Part shown: piece by piece, positions 1 to 8,119 of the stretch
Numbering within the stretch: the first letter of the stretch is position 1
Layout of the letters: every line of letters begins with the position of its first letter
Assembly: GCF_007859935.1 (NCBI RefSeq)
Contig: NZ_SJPO01000002.1
Location: 310,001-374,000, forward strand
DNA: 64,000 nucleotides
Direction of reading: 5' to 3'
Origin: Posidoniimonas polymericola
Lineage (GTDB): Bacteria; Planctomycetota; Planctomycetia; Pirellulales; Lacipirellulaceae
The notes under the pieces: generated by a model
Told to the model about the DNA's origin: nothing
What the model saw: the letters and a program-made list of their open reading frames with translations, nothing else
Database searches by the model: none
Position numbers and translations under genes: made by a program

Positions 1-621
1 GCGGAGCTGAAGCGGCGGCAGCGCGGGGTACTCCCCGGTGGAGCTCACCATCTCATCAGCGCCAAACACGCCGTCCCATTTCTTACCGAACCTGACCCAG
101 CTTCCCGAGTTGGCATGGTAGTTGGTCCACCCAGTCGTCTGATCTCGTTGATCGAGGCCAAGCGTTTCACGGCCGAAGGGGTCGCTTGGGCAGCGGATAA
201 AGGCAGGCTCGTTCTGAGCAACGGCAAAGTTATGGGTCGACCACGGGTCGCCTTCGGTAGTGTCGTCTTCAATGATGAACGTTTGGGCCAGCCCCCCTTC
301 CTCGACGTAAGGCAGCACCTGTGCCATCGGAGACCAGTATCCGTTTTTCTTCGTGGCAACGTACGTGCCGTAGGAGCCGGCGGGAAACTCGCCGTTGGCC
401 GACTCGTAGTTCAGCGTCCCCAGCATCAACTGCTTCAGGTTGTTGGTGCAGGTCATCCGGCGGGCAGCTTCGCGGGCCGACTGCACCGCGGGCAGCAAGA
501 GCGCGATGAGCACGCCGATGATCGCAATCACGACCAACAGCTCGACCAGCGTGAAGCCGGTGCGGGAGAAAGGACGCCGCGGCGTGCTGCGTCCGGCTAA
601 CGTCGAGAGGCCAGCGTGCAT
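1..621 (-). CDS. DUF1559 family prepilin-like protein, C-terminus outside window
   Basis: Reading on the minus strand from an ATG at 621, 207 codons stay open to the window edge, so the C-terminus, including any H-X9-DG motif, is not visible. Residues 22-40 carry a type IV prepilin signature: Gly22 before [12 protein letters not shown], with the conserved Glu at position 5 of the mature form, followed by a hydrophobic helix. Next comes the [17 protein letters not shown] block typical of the planctomycete DUF1559 (SBP_bac_10) family. A GGAG lies 9 bases before the ATG. The family is highly expanded in Planctomycetota and its function is unknown; members are presumed pseudopilin-like and membrane anchored. 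Two further family members lie in this window, on the minus strand near 46.7-47.7 kb and 56.3-57.3 kb. Confidence 0.9.
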   Translation of the reverse strand, partial: MHAGLSTLAGRSTPRRPFSRTGFTLVELLVVIAIIGVLIALLLPAVQSAREAARRMTCTNNLKQLMLGTLNYESANGEFPAGSYGTYVATKKNGYWSPMAQVLPYVEEGGLAQTFIIEDDTTEGDPWSTHNFAVAQNEPAFIRCPSDPFGRETLGLDQRDQTTGWTNYHANSGSWVRFGKKWDGVFGADEMVSSTGEYPALPPLQLR

Positions 622-1043
622 GACAGGAGACTCCGGTGAGGTGCGAGCCGCACGAGCCAAAGCATGGCTTTCGCGGCGCGCTTCGTTGGCGTACGCGGTA
701 TCGCTCTACTCTTTCCGCCCGGAGAGCGTAATTCTAGCGACGCAAACGCGCACTACCTACGCTAGGTTCGCGCAGGGGTGCACTGCGGAGTGCGGTTTCC
801 TGCAGGTGGAGGTTCGGCAGACGCGGAATTGACGACTGTAGTGCCGTCTTAGCGTCGTGCCGGCGCGGGGAATTTTTTTGGCCGGTGGCGCGAGGTGCAG
901 AGAAGAAGAGCATCCGCACCCCAACCAATCAGGGGGGCGGGTTGGGGCGCCGAGGCGTGTCGGCTGCCGCGGGCCTGACGCGGCGGGCGACCTGACACTT
1001 CGAACTGCGCCCCACTCAAACGGCCGGGCGTCGTGCGACGAGC
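622..1043. other. intergenic, no gene recognised
   Basis: No coding frame here has convincing composition or similarity. A short inverted repeat pairs CCCCAACC at 919-926 with GGTTGGGG at 940-947, and CGTCG/CGACG pairs just beyond the stop of the next minus-strand gene. The hairpins could be terminators, but neither has a T-run. Confidence 0.4.
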
Positions 1044-1298
1044 CTACAGGTGCTCGCTGCCGCTGCCGACCGCCAATTGGAACGCCGAGGTGTCGATCAC
1101 CGGCGGACGCCACGTCAGTTCGACCCCTTCAGGCGCCAGTTCGCCGACGTAGCGGCGACGCTGTTCATTAAGCGACCAGCGGGCGCGGATCGCCTGGCAG
1201 GCCTGAGCGATCTCACTCGAGGTAGGCAGGTAGTCGATGCGGCGGTCCTCGAGGTCCATCAGCGCGTCGTGGTCGTCAGCAATGGCACAAGCGGGCAT
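1044..1298 (-). CDS. small hypothetical protein (84 aa)
   Basis: This small soluble acidic-to-basic protein contains the stretch EIAQACQAIRARWSLNEQRR. That pattern resembles short conserved planctomycete hypotheticals in which an amphipathic helix of this kind precedes a basic RRR run. The start at 1298 (MPACAIADDHD) is preferred because an AGGA lies about 10 bases upstream; an upstream in-frame start at 1364 would add 22 residues with no obvious conservation. It has no signal peptide or membrane segment. It diverges from glgC. I do not know the function. The codon pattern and the predicted helix support a real gene, but the evidence is moderate. Confidence 0.6.
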   Translation of the reverse strand: MPACAIADDHDALMDLEDRRIDYLPTSSEIAQACQAIRARWSLNEQRRRYVGELAPEGVELTWRPPVIDTSAFQLAVGSGSEHL

Positions 1299-1543
1299 TC
1301 CGTCGGTTCCTGGTCGCTGGTTGTTGCTCAGGGTCGGGAGTACGTGGTCGAGCGGTCGTCGCAAGACGAGGCCGGACGCCGATTGGCGGTTGGTGGGCAG
1401 CGGGTAAACCGGCGCCGGCCCCGGGGTGGGCGAATGCTCTTCACGGACGGAAGTATGCCAAGCGAATGTGACGAAACTGTGTAGAAGAGGCTTAAATACG
1501 TTGAAGGTTGCCGGCGCCCGGTCCGGTTGGGAGTGGTCCGGTA

Positions 1544-1572
1544 TTTAGTCGTCCGGGTAACCCCGCTACAAT
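1544..1572 (+). promoter_or_regulatory. candidate sigma-70 promoter of glgC
   Basis: TTTAGT (1544-1549), a 17-base spacer, then TACAAT (1567-1572). The -10 box matches TATAAT at five of six positions and the -35 is weak. It lies 51 bases upstream of the glgC start in a 325-base region that otherwise shows nothing coding. Confidence 0.4.
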
Positions 1573-1623
1573 ACAAGACTTAGCAGCGGTCCCACGGAGT
1601 TCGGCAAAAGGGAGTTTGGCGCG

Positions 1624-2859
1624 ATGAAGGATGTCTTGGCGGTCGTGTTGGCGGGCGGAAAAGGGTCGCGGTTGGAGCCGCTGACCCGCGACCGGGCGAA
1701 GCCCGCGGTGCCGTTTGGCGGCAGTTACCGGATTATTGATTTTGCGTTGTCCAACTGCCTGAACAGCGGCATCCGCAAGATCATGGTGCTCACGCAGTAC
1801 AAGGCGATGAGCCTCGACCGCCACGTCACGCTCGGCTGGCGGGGCTTCCTGTGCCGAGAGCTGGGCGAGTACATCGACGTTGTGCCGCCGCAGCAGCGGA
1901 TCGACGAGAAGTGGTACCAGGGCACCGCCGACGCCGTGTACCAGAATATCTACACGCTCGAGAAGGAACGCCCCGAGCACGTGCTGATTACCGCCGGCGA
2001 CCACATCTACAAGATGGACTACGCCAAGATGGTGGCGGCGCACGTCGAGAAGAAGGCCGACCTGACGATCGCCGCGCTGAACGTCACGATCGAGGAGGCC
2101 CGCTCGTTCGGCGTGATGGAGGTCGACCCCGAGAACCGCGTCCGCGGCTTCGAGGAGAAGTCGCCCAGCCCGAAGACCGTGCCCGGCCAGCCCGACACGT
2201 GCCTGGCGTCGATGGGCGTGTACGTGTTCAACGCGCCGTTCCTGTTCGACGAGCTCTGCAAGGACGCCACGCTGCCGGAGAGCGCGCACGACTTCGGCAA
2301 GAACATTATCCCCTCGATCATCGACCAGCGGCGGGTGTTCGCGTACCCGTTCCTGGACGAGAACCGCAAGTCGCACGCCTACTGGCGGGACGTCGGCACG
2401 ATCGACGCCTACTTCGAGGCCAACATGGAGCTGACCTCGGTCGACCCGCCGCTGAACCTGTACGACCGGCACTGGCCGATCCGCACCTACCAGCCGCACC
2501 TGCCGCCGGCCAAGTTCGTGTTCGACAGCGAGGAGGGGGAGAAGCCCCGCCGCGGCGAGGCCCTCGACAGCATCGTCTGCCCCGGCGCGATCCTGTCGGG
2601 CGGCATGGTCAACCGCTGCGTGGTCGGCCCCGGCGCGCGGGTCAACAGCTACGCGACGGTCGAGGACTCGATCCTGTTCGCCGGCGTCAACATCGGCCGC
2701 AACTGCAAGATCCGCCGCACCATCATCGACAAAGAGGTGTGCGTGCCCGCGGGCCTCGAGATCGGCTACGACCTGGAAGCCGACCGCCGCCGCGGCTTCA
2801 CCGTAACCGAGTCCGGCGTGGTGGTGATCGCCAAGGCGGACGGGATCCCGGTGGGGTAG
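1624..2859 (+). CDS. glgC: glucose-1-phosphate adenylyltransferase (ADP-glucose pyrophosphorylase)
   Basis: This enzyme makes ADP-glucose from glucose-1-phosphate and ATP, the committed step of bacterial glycogen synthesis, in the cytoplasm. The 411-residue length is normal for GlgC. The N-terminal nucleotidyltransferase domain has the LAGGKGSRLEPLT nucleotide-binding loop at residues 9-21 and the following KPAVPFGG. The YQGTADAVYQN and GDHIYKMDY motifs mark the active site and the metal/nucleotide region. The C-terminal hexapeptide beta-helix is visible as repeats around FAGVNIGRNCKI and IIDKEVCVPAG. A GGGAG sits about 9 bases before the ATG. It stands alone, divergent from the small gene upstream and convergent with the hypothetical downstream; no other glg gene is nearby. 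Confidence 0.97.
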   Translation: MKDVLAVVLAGGKGSRLEPLTRDRAKPAVPFGGSYRIIDFALSNCLNSGIRKIMVLTQYKAMSLDRHVTLGWRGFLCRELGEYIDVVPPQQRIDEKWYQGTADAVYQNIYTLEKERPEHVLITAGDHIYKMDYAKMVAAHVEKKADLTIAALNVTIEEARSFGVMEVDPENRVRGFEEKSPSPKTVPGQPDTCLASMGVYVFNAPFLFDELCKDATLPESAHDFGKNIIPSIIDQRRVFAYPFLDENRKSHAYWRDVGTIDAYFEANMELTSVDPPLNLYDRHWPIRTYQPHLPPAKFVFDSEEGEKPRRGEALDSIVCPGAILSGGMVNRCVVGPGARVNSYATVEDSILFAGVNIGRNCKIRRTIIDKEVCVPAGLEIGYDLEADRRRGFTVTESGVVVIAKADGIPVG

Positions 2860-2904
2860 CGGGCAAGTGCGGAGCGCATTTTGGCAGCTGCCGGTAGAAG
2901 GGGC

Positions 2905-3336
2905 TCAACGATTCAAGCGCGGAGTGGTTGGCGATCGCTTTCCAGCCACCACGCGGACGATCCGGAAGCAAGCGTAGAACGGCAGAGCCAGCAGGAGCAG
3001 CACGAGCCCTAGCGGGTGCGAAACTAGCCCTGAGAGGATGGCCTGCTTGGTTTCGGCTGCTTGCCGCTGTTTCCAGATCGCTACGATTTCGTCGACGATG
3101 GTCTCGACTGAGGCCTCGTCTGCGACCGTTATCGCGTAGTCGTGATCGTTGAAGAATGCCTGGAGGTCTTGCGGTGCGTTCGCGGCCTTCAACGCCTGGT
3201 GCTCTTGGTACGTCAAACGCGTGTAGCGTTTGCCCCGGGCGGAGAGCTCTTCCAGGACTGCGTTGCCGTTGAGCATGGTAGGAGACTTGGGGTCGGGCTC
3301 GCTGCTGGGCGATTTGTACGGGTTCAAGGAGCTCAC
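2905..3336 (-). CDS. hypothetical protein with C-terminal membrane anchor (143 aa)
   Basis: The protein starts at a GTG (MSSLNPYKSPSSEP). The NPYxSP opening is common in small planctomycete membrane proteins. The middle (residues about 25-95) is soluble and mixed alpha/beta, with ALKAANAPQDLQAFFNDHDY and an IVDEIVAIWKQRQ helix. One hydrophobic segment at about residues 105-127 is followed by a basic tail, so a tail-anchored topology with the N-terminus in the cytoplasm is likely. It converges with glgC and is divergent from folC across an 80-base gap. I do not recognise a characterised family. Confidence 0.75.
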   Translation of the reverse strand: MSSLNPYKSPSSEPDPKSPTMLNGNAVLEELSARGKRYTRLTYQEHQALKAANAPQDLQAFFNDHDYAITVADEASVETIVDEIVAIWKQRQAAETKQAILSGLVSHPLGLVLLLLALPFYACFRIVRVVAGKRSPTTPRLNR

Positions 3337-3416
3337 GGGCGCCGGCTAGCGTTGGGCGGTGGGCTGGTTCTAATAGGGGTAACCGCTCTGCTCGCATTCT
3401 ACCAACGCTTAGCCGC

Positions 3417-4799
3417 ATGGAACCCGCGCCCCCTACCACCCGCCGCGACGCCGCGATCGACTGGCTGCTCGGCCGCATCAACTACGAGCGGGTGGCGGTG
3501 ATCCCGTACCAGGAGCGGCAGCTCAAGCTCGACCGGATGCGGCAGCTGCTGACGCGGCTCGGCTCGCCCGACGCGGGGATGCGGATCGTGCACATCGCCG
3601 GCACCAAGGGGAAGGGCTCTGTGGCCAAGATGACCGCCGCGATGCTGACCGCGGCCGGCTACCGCACCGGCGTGTACAGTTCGCCCCACCTGGAGCGGTT
3701 CGAGGAGCGGATCGCGGTCGACGGCCTCCCCTGCCCCGCCGAGGATCTCGTGGGGCTCGTCGAGCGGCTGCGGCCGGTGGTCGACGCGATGGACCAAGAA
3801 TGCGGCGACCCTTCAGAGGGGCCGACGTTCTTCGATATCGCCACGGCAATGGCGCTGGTGCACTTCGCCGACCGTCGGTGCGACGCGGTGGTGCTGGAGG
3901 TCGGCCTGGGCGGGCGGCTCGACTCGACCAACGTCTGCCTGCCGGTGGTGTCGGTGATCACCAGCATCAGCCTCGACCACACCAAGCAGCTCGGCGACAC
4001 CCTCGGCCAGATCGCCGGCGAGAAGGCGGGCATCGCCAAGCCGGGCGTGCCGCTGATCAGTGGCGTGACGCAGGACGAGCCGCGGGGCGTCATCACCGAC
4101 GCCGCGCGGCAGCTCGGCTGCCGGCTGCTGGAGATTGAGTACGAGTTTGGGTTCGACTACCAGTCGGAAAAGAATTCCCCCAAGTTCTCGTTCTGGCAAG
4201 CCGACGGCGATCGCCGAATCGAGCACGCCCCGCAGCGGCTCGGGCCACGGGGCCGCCACCAGGCGCACAACGCGGCGGTGGCGCTGGCGGTGATCGGCGA
4301 GCTCCGGGACCAGGGCTGGTCGATCGCGGCGGACGCGTGCCGCGAGGCGCTCGCCAAGCTGCAGCTGCCGGGGCGGGTCGAGATCTTCCCGGGCGAGCCG
4401 ACCATGATCATCGACACCGCGCACAACGAGGCCTCGGCCAGAGCTCTGACCGAGGCGCTCGCTGAACTCGACTGGGGTGGAGAGGGAATCCTGGTGCTAG
4501 CCGCCAGTCGAGACAAAGACACCCAAGCGATCTGCCGGGAGCTGGCCCCGGCATTCGACCGCGTTTTCATTACCCGATACTTGGAGAACCCGCGAGCGGT
4601 CGACCCACAGACGCTCGCCGCCCAGTACGGCGAAGCGGCCCAGGATCGGGCGGAAGTATCGGTGGTCGAAACCCCGGGCGAGGCTCTGGCGGCCGCCCTG
4701 GCCGCGGCCGGCCCGCACGACCTGGTGTGCGTGACCGGCTCGTTCTTCATTGCCGCGGAGCTACGGCCGCTGGTTGCGGCCCGCGGGGAGAAACGGTGA
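3417..4799 (+). CDS. folC: bifunctional folylpolyglutamate synthase/dihydrofolate synthase
   Basis: This Mur-ligase-like ATP-dependent enzyme adds glutamate to dihydropteroate and/or to reduced folates, retaining them in the cell for one-carbon metabolism. The P-loop GTKGKGS is at residues 62-68. Other FolC hallmarks follow: the early SSPHLERFEERI folate-binding stretch, the GGRLDSTN and SLDHTKQLG metal/ATP motifs, the IAGEKAGIAKPG segment, and DTAHNEAS at the start of the C-terminal domain. The 460-residue length fits the bacterial family. It starts at the ATG at 3417; the upstream region is AT-poorer and shows no strong Shine-Dalgarno. It is monocistronic, ending just before a paired-hairpin repeat. 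Whether it has both activities cannot be told from sequence. Confidence 0.96.
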   Translation: MEPAPPTTRRDAAIDWLLGRINYERVAVIPYQERQLKLDRMRQLLTRLGSPDAGMRIVHIAGTKGKGSVAKMTAAMLTAAGYRTGVYSSPHLERFEERIAVDGLPCPAEDLVGLVERLRPVVDAMDQECGDPSEGPTFFDIATAMALVHFADRRCDAVVLEVGLGGRLDSTNVCLPVVSVITSISLDHTKQLGDTLGQIAGEKAGIAKPGVPLISGVTQDEPRGVITDAARQLGCRLLEIEYEFGFDYQSEKNSPKFSFWQADGDRRIEHAPQRLGPRGRHQAHNAAVALAVIGELRDQGWSIAADACREALAKLQLPGRVEIFPGEPTMIIDTAHNEASARALTEALAELDWGGEGILVLAASRDKDTQAICRELAPAFDRVFITRYLENPRAVDPQTLAAQYGEAAQDRAEVSVVETPGEALAAALAAAGPHDLVCVTGSFFIAAELRPLVAARGEKR

Positions 4800-4821
4800 G
4801 GTGAAAGAGAGTTTCGAGGAG

Positions 4822-4895
4822 TCCCACCCCTGGCGGGGTGGGCTGGAACCACTTGCGACATTGTCCCGGGGCAGCCCACCCCGCCAGGGGTGGGA
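4822..4895. repeat. paired-hairpin REP/BIME-like element
   Basis: A perfect 23-base inverted repeat: the arm at 4822-4844 is the exact reverse complement of 4873-4895, with 28 bases between. Each arm is itself a hairpin (CCCACCCC, loop TGGC, GGGGTGGG), so the unit is two palindromes in head-to-head orientation. That is the layout of bacterial interspersed mosaic elements. It begins 22 bases after the folC stop and could also stop transcription. Copies elsewhere in the genome cannot be seen here. Confidence 0.75.
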
Positions 4896-4910
4896 CCAAA
4901 CCAGCCGCGG

Positions 4911-5186
4911 CTAGCGATCGAGCACGGCCGAGCTCGCTTCGCCTTCCCAGTCGAGCGGCTCCCAGACCGAGTCCGGCTCTGCCTGCGGCGAAGAGCTGGT
5001 CGCTTGAGCGGCGTCGCGTTCCTCCCGGACCTCCCGCTGCAGCTTGCGGACCAGCGAGGCGATGTACGGGTCGGCCCACGGGACGAGGTCACTGGGGCGG
5101 AAGCGGGATTTGTCCGGCAGGTTCATGCGGTTAAGTTCGGCAGGCGCACAAACAACAGCACAGTTAATTGTCTTCTCAGCGACCAT
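4911..5186 (-). CDS. hypothetical protein (91 aa)
   Basis: A small soluble protein with a helical centre ADPYIASLVRKLQREVREER and an acidic, Ser-rich C-terminal tail ending EGEASSAVLDR. The start at 5186 (MVAEKTINCAV) has GGAG nine bases upstream; an internal ATG at 5126 (MNLPDKSRFRPSD) is the alternative. It converges with folC, separated by the paired-hairpin element. I do not recognise the family. The charged helix and good ribosome binding site favour a real gene. Confidence 0.6.
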   Translation of the reverse strand: MVAEKTINCAVVCAPAELNRMNLPDKSRFRPSDLVPWADPYIASLVRKLQREVREERDAAQATSSSPQAEPDSVWEPLDWEGEASSAVLDR

Positions 5187-5815
5187 AGCAACGTACTCCA
5201 GAATTCCGAATGGATGGTTAGCGCCGGCTGAGCCAAGCGCGGTGGTTTTGAAAAGGGAACAGCGGCCTTGTGTTGCTCAAGCCTGACGGGTTTAGGCCTT
5301 GAAAGCAGAACTCGGGTCGCTGTGGTTGGCAGGGCGACTCACGCGGCGGTCCCAGCATTAGCGTCGTTGCTGAGACTTGCCGCGTGGCGGGCCGGCCCTC
5401 CCAAGGACGGCCCGCGGTGTCGCTCCTGTTGTCGTTCAAAACCCGGCTGGCGGTTGGGCCCGTGGTGGGCCTCAGCGAACCTGACCTGCCGGTGTGACCT
5501 CCGCCCCCTATCGCGTCAGTCGAGAAAGCCTTATTGCACGGGCTGTGCCAAACGCCCGGCGCCAGCGGGCAAGAAACGGGAAGAAAGTTGATGGGCGATC
5601 TCTAAGTCGCTTTGCACAGGCGTCTTACGGCGATTTCCCCTCGCGGGGCGCCAGCGCCGCTGGCGGGGCCGTTGGCGAGGGCGCATGGCGCCAACCTTAC
5701 AAAGCGTTTTACCCGCCCGTTAAGCTGCGTGGTTTGCGGTGAGCTGGGCGGTCGCGGCGCGCTAGCAGTGGTGTGGTTCAACGCGTGCCGGCACGCGCTG
5801 TAGTCGGCCGGCTGG
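5187..5815. other. intergenic region with GC-rich palindromes
   Basis: No gene is supported in these 629 bases. There are several inverted repeats: GCGGGCCG/CGGCCCGC (5387-5394 with 5408-5415), CGCCAGCG/CGCTGGCG around a single base (5649-5665), and TTGGCG/CGCCAA (5672-5677 with 5689-5694). It lies between a divergent hypothetical and the 3' end of the CDF transporter gene. Confidence 0.5.
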
Positions 5816-6736
5816 CTAGCCTTCGGCCGGGCAGCTCTCGCCCTCCAGCTCGACATCGATCGCCACGTGCGTCACGTCGAGGCCCGCAAGCAGCTTGTGG
5901 ACGCCCTGCTTGACGCGGAGGATGTCGGCCCGCGTGCTAGCGGCGTCGAGCACCAGGTGGGTCGAAACCACGTGGCTCTCGCCGTCGAGCGTCCAGGCGT
6001 GCGTGTGGTGCGAGGCCACCACCCCGGGCAGGTCCCGCAGTCGGGCCTGCAACAACTCGGCGTCGAGCTCGCGCGGCGCGCTCTGCAGGAACACGGCCGC
6101 CACCTGCTTCAGGTTGCGGAAAACGTTGTAGAGCACAAACAGCGAGATCAGGATCGCCATCAGCGGGTCGATGATCGGCAGATCCCAGCAGGTCATCACG
6201 ATGCTGCCGATCAGCACCGCCACCCAGCCGAGCGTATCCTCGAGCAGGTGCCAGGTGGCGACCCGCTCGTTCAGCGAGTGGCCGCCGTGGAGCTTCCAGG
6301 CGGCGAATCCGTTCATCAGCACCCCGACCACCGCGAAGGCCACCATGCCGGGGGCGTTTACCTCGGCCGGCTCGCGGAGCCGGCTGATGGCGCTGACCGC
6401 AACGAACCCCAGCCCGACAATCAGCACCACGCCGGTAATCAGGGCGCCGAGGCTCGAGAACCGCTGGTAGCCGTAAGTGAACCGAGCGTCCGCCTGCTTG
6501 GCGGACAGCTTCTGCAGCCGCCAGGCCAGGCCCAGCGACAGGCAGTCGCCCGCGTCGTGCAACGCGTCCGACAGGATCGCGACGCTGTTGGTGTACAGGC
6601 CGCCGGCGATCTCCAGCAGCGTGAACAGCAGGTTGAGCCCGAACGCCACGCCGAGGTTGGCCCCCGCGTCGTGGGAGTGCCCGTGACCCGCCTGGCCCGG
6701 GCCCGCGTGATCGTGGCTGGAGTGGTCTTGCGCCAA
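5816..6736 (-). CDS. cation diffusion facilitator family metal transporter (Zn/Co efflux)
   Basis: A proton-coupled efflux pump of the CDF family in the cytoplasmic membrane, probably for zinc. The N-terminus is His-rich (HSSHDHAG, GHGHSHDAG), as in many metal exporters. Six membrane segments follow. The metal site has the HxxxD pattern in TM2 (HDAGD within SDALHDAGD) and again in TM5 (HLLED), the HDHD arrangement of zinc-type members. A C-terminal cytoplasmic domain of about 80 residues completes the usual 306-residue length. Translation appears to start at a TTG only 3 bases after the stop of the S41 protease gene, so the two are probably translationally coupled. It is the last gene of a three-gene minus-strand operon. 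Confidence 0.93.
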   Translation of the reverse strand: MAQDHSSHDHAGPGQAGHGHSHDAGANLGVAFGLNLLFTLLEIAGGLYTNSVAILSDALHDAGDCLSLGLAWRLQKLSAKQADARFTYGYQRFSSLGALITGVVLIVGLGFVAVSAISRLREPAEVNAPGMVAFAVVGVLMNGFAAWKLHGGHSLNERVATWHLLEDTLGWVAVLIGSIVMTCWDLPIIDPLMAILISLFVLYNVFRNLKQVAAVFLQSAPRELDAELLQARLRDLPGVVASHHTHAWTLDGESHVVSTHLVLDAASTRADILRVKQGVHKLLAGLDVTHVAIDVELEGESCPAEG

Positions 6737-6739
6737 AAC

Positions 6740-8098
6740 CTAGGCCCCGGCGTCGAGCTGCGACTGCAGGTACTCAACCGCTCGCAGCAGCGCCGCGTCC
6801 TCGTAGCCGGGGTCGACCTCAACGGCCTGGCCTTCGGCGTCGCGGTGTTCGATCTGCGGGGTGGATAGCACCTCGCCGGTGTCGGCGTCGAACACGATGA
6901 GGTCGCGCCGCTCGCGCCAGCGGAGGAAGTCGAGGTGCTCGTCGTCGGTCATCGAGACCGCCAGCTCAGGGTCGGGGCTGACGCCCCACGGGTCGGCCTC
7001 CGGGGCGTCCGACAGGCGGTGGATGTTGACCCCGCTCGGGCGCCAGTAGCTGCTGGTGGTGAGCTTCAGGTAGCTCGTGCCGGACTCCAACGGGAACAAC
7101 CGCTGCACGGTGCCCTTGCCGTAGGACCGCTGCCCGCCGACCATTGCACGGCCGTCGTCCTGCAGGCAGGCGGCGACGATCTCGCTGGCGCTGGCCGAGT
7201 CGCCGTTGACCAGCACCACGACCGGCATCGCCAGGTAGGGTCCGTCCCCTGAGGCCTCGTACGACTCCTCGACGACGCCGCGGCGGCCGCGGGTCTCGAC
7301 GATCGGGGCGCCCTCGGGCAGGAACAGGTCGCTAACGCCGATCGCCGCATCGAGCGCCCCGCCGGGGTTCTCGCGGACGTCCAGCACCAGGGCCTCGACG
7401 CCGAGCGTCGTGAGTCCCTCGAGCGTGGCCGTCAGCTCCGAGACCGTTTTCGAACCAAAGTTGGTTAGACGCACGTGCGCCACGCGGGGGTCCTCGTCCA
7501 GGCGGAACTGCCAGGAGCCGTCCGACAGCCGCCGGTCGCCAAACACCGAGGCCACGCTGATGGTGTCACGCACCATCGGCAGGTCGACGGGTTCGGTCTC
7601 GCCGTCGTGCAGGACGCGGAGCACAATTGGTTCGCCCACCGGCCCCCGCATCAACTCGATCACCTCCTGCATGCCGAGCCCGGCAGTCGGGTGGGTGTCG
7701 ATCTGCACCACGTGGTCGTTTGGCTTCACCCCGGCCAACGCCGCGGGCGAGCCGGGCTCGGGGATGCCGACCAGCAGCAGCCGGGCCGGGTCGCCGGTCA
7801 TCCGGATCCGCACGCCGATGCCCCCGAACTCCTGCCGCATCTCGTCCATGAACGGCTGGGCGCGGCGGGGGCCGATGTACTGCGAGTGCGCGTCGCCCTG
7901 CTCGTTGAGCACCGCCACCATGCCGCGCATTGCGCCGTTGATCAGGGCGCGGCGCGACGGGGGCTCGAGCGACCAGTCGTTGATCGTCGTGTAGGCCTGG
8001 GCGACGTAGCCCGACTGGGGGCTGGTCCCGCCGCGCATCCGGCACAGCAGCGAGGCCGCCAGCACGCACAGCAAGAGCGAAAGGTTGCGGCGGGACAT
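6740..8098 (-). CDS. S41 family C-terminal processing protease with PDZ domain
   Basis: A secreted or periplasmic serine protease of the CtpA/tail-specific family. A signal sequence (MSRRNLSLLLCVLAASLLC) leads into a helical region and a PDZ domain at about residues 90-180 (FGGIGVRI, GSPAALAGVKPNDHVVQID). The S41 catalytic domain follows. The nucleophile Ser lies in NGDSASASEIVA and the general base Lys in RSYGKGTVQ, which is the Ser-Lys dyad. It ends with about 90 residues beyond the core. It is the middle gene of an operon: 21 bases after the RND exporter and 3 bases before the CDF transporter. The substrate is unknown; processing of exported or envelope proteins is the family role. Confidence 0.92.
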   Translation of the reverse strand: MSRRNLSLLLCVLAASLLCRMRGGTSPQSGYVAQAYTTINDWSLEPPSRRALINGAMRGMVAVLNEQGDAHSQYIGPRRAQPFMDEMRQEFGGIGVRIRMTGDPARLLLVGIPEPGSPAALAGVKPNDHVVQIDTHPTAGLGMQEVIELMRGPVGEPIVLRVLHDGETEPVDLPMVRDTISVASVFGDRRLSDGSWQFRLDEDPRVAHVRLTNFGSKTVSELTATLEGLTTLGVEALVLDVRENPGGALDAAIGVSDLFLPEGAPIVETRGRRGVVEESYEASGDGPYLAMPVVVLVNGDSASASEIVAACLQDDGRAMVGGQRSYGKGTVQRLFPLESGTSYLKLTTSSYWRPSGVNIHRLSDAPEADPWGVSPDPELAVSMTDDEHLDFLRWRERRDLIVFDADTGEVLSTPQIEHRDAEGQAVEVDPGYEDAALLRAVEYLQSQLDAGA

Positions 8099-8119
8099 GG
8101 TGGTCGATTCGGTGTCGGA

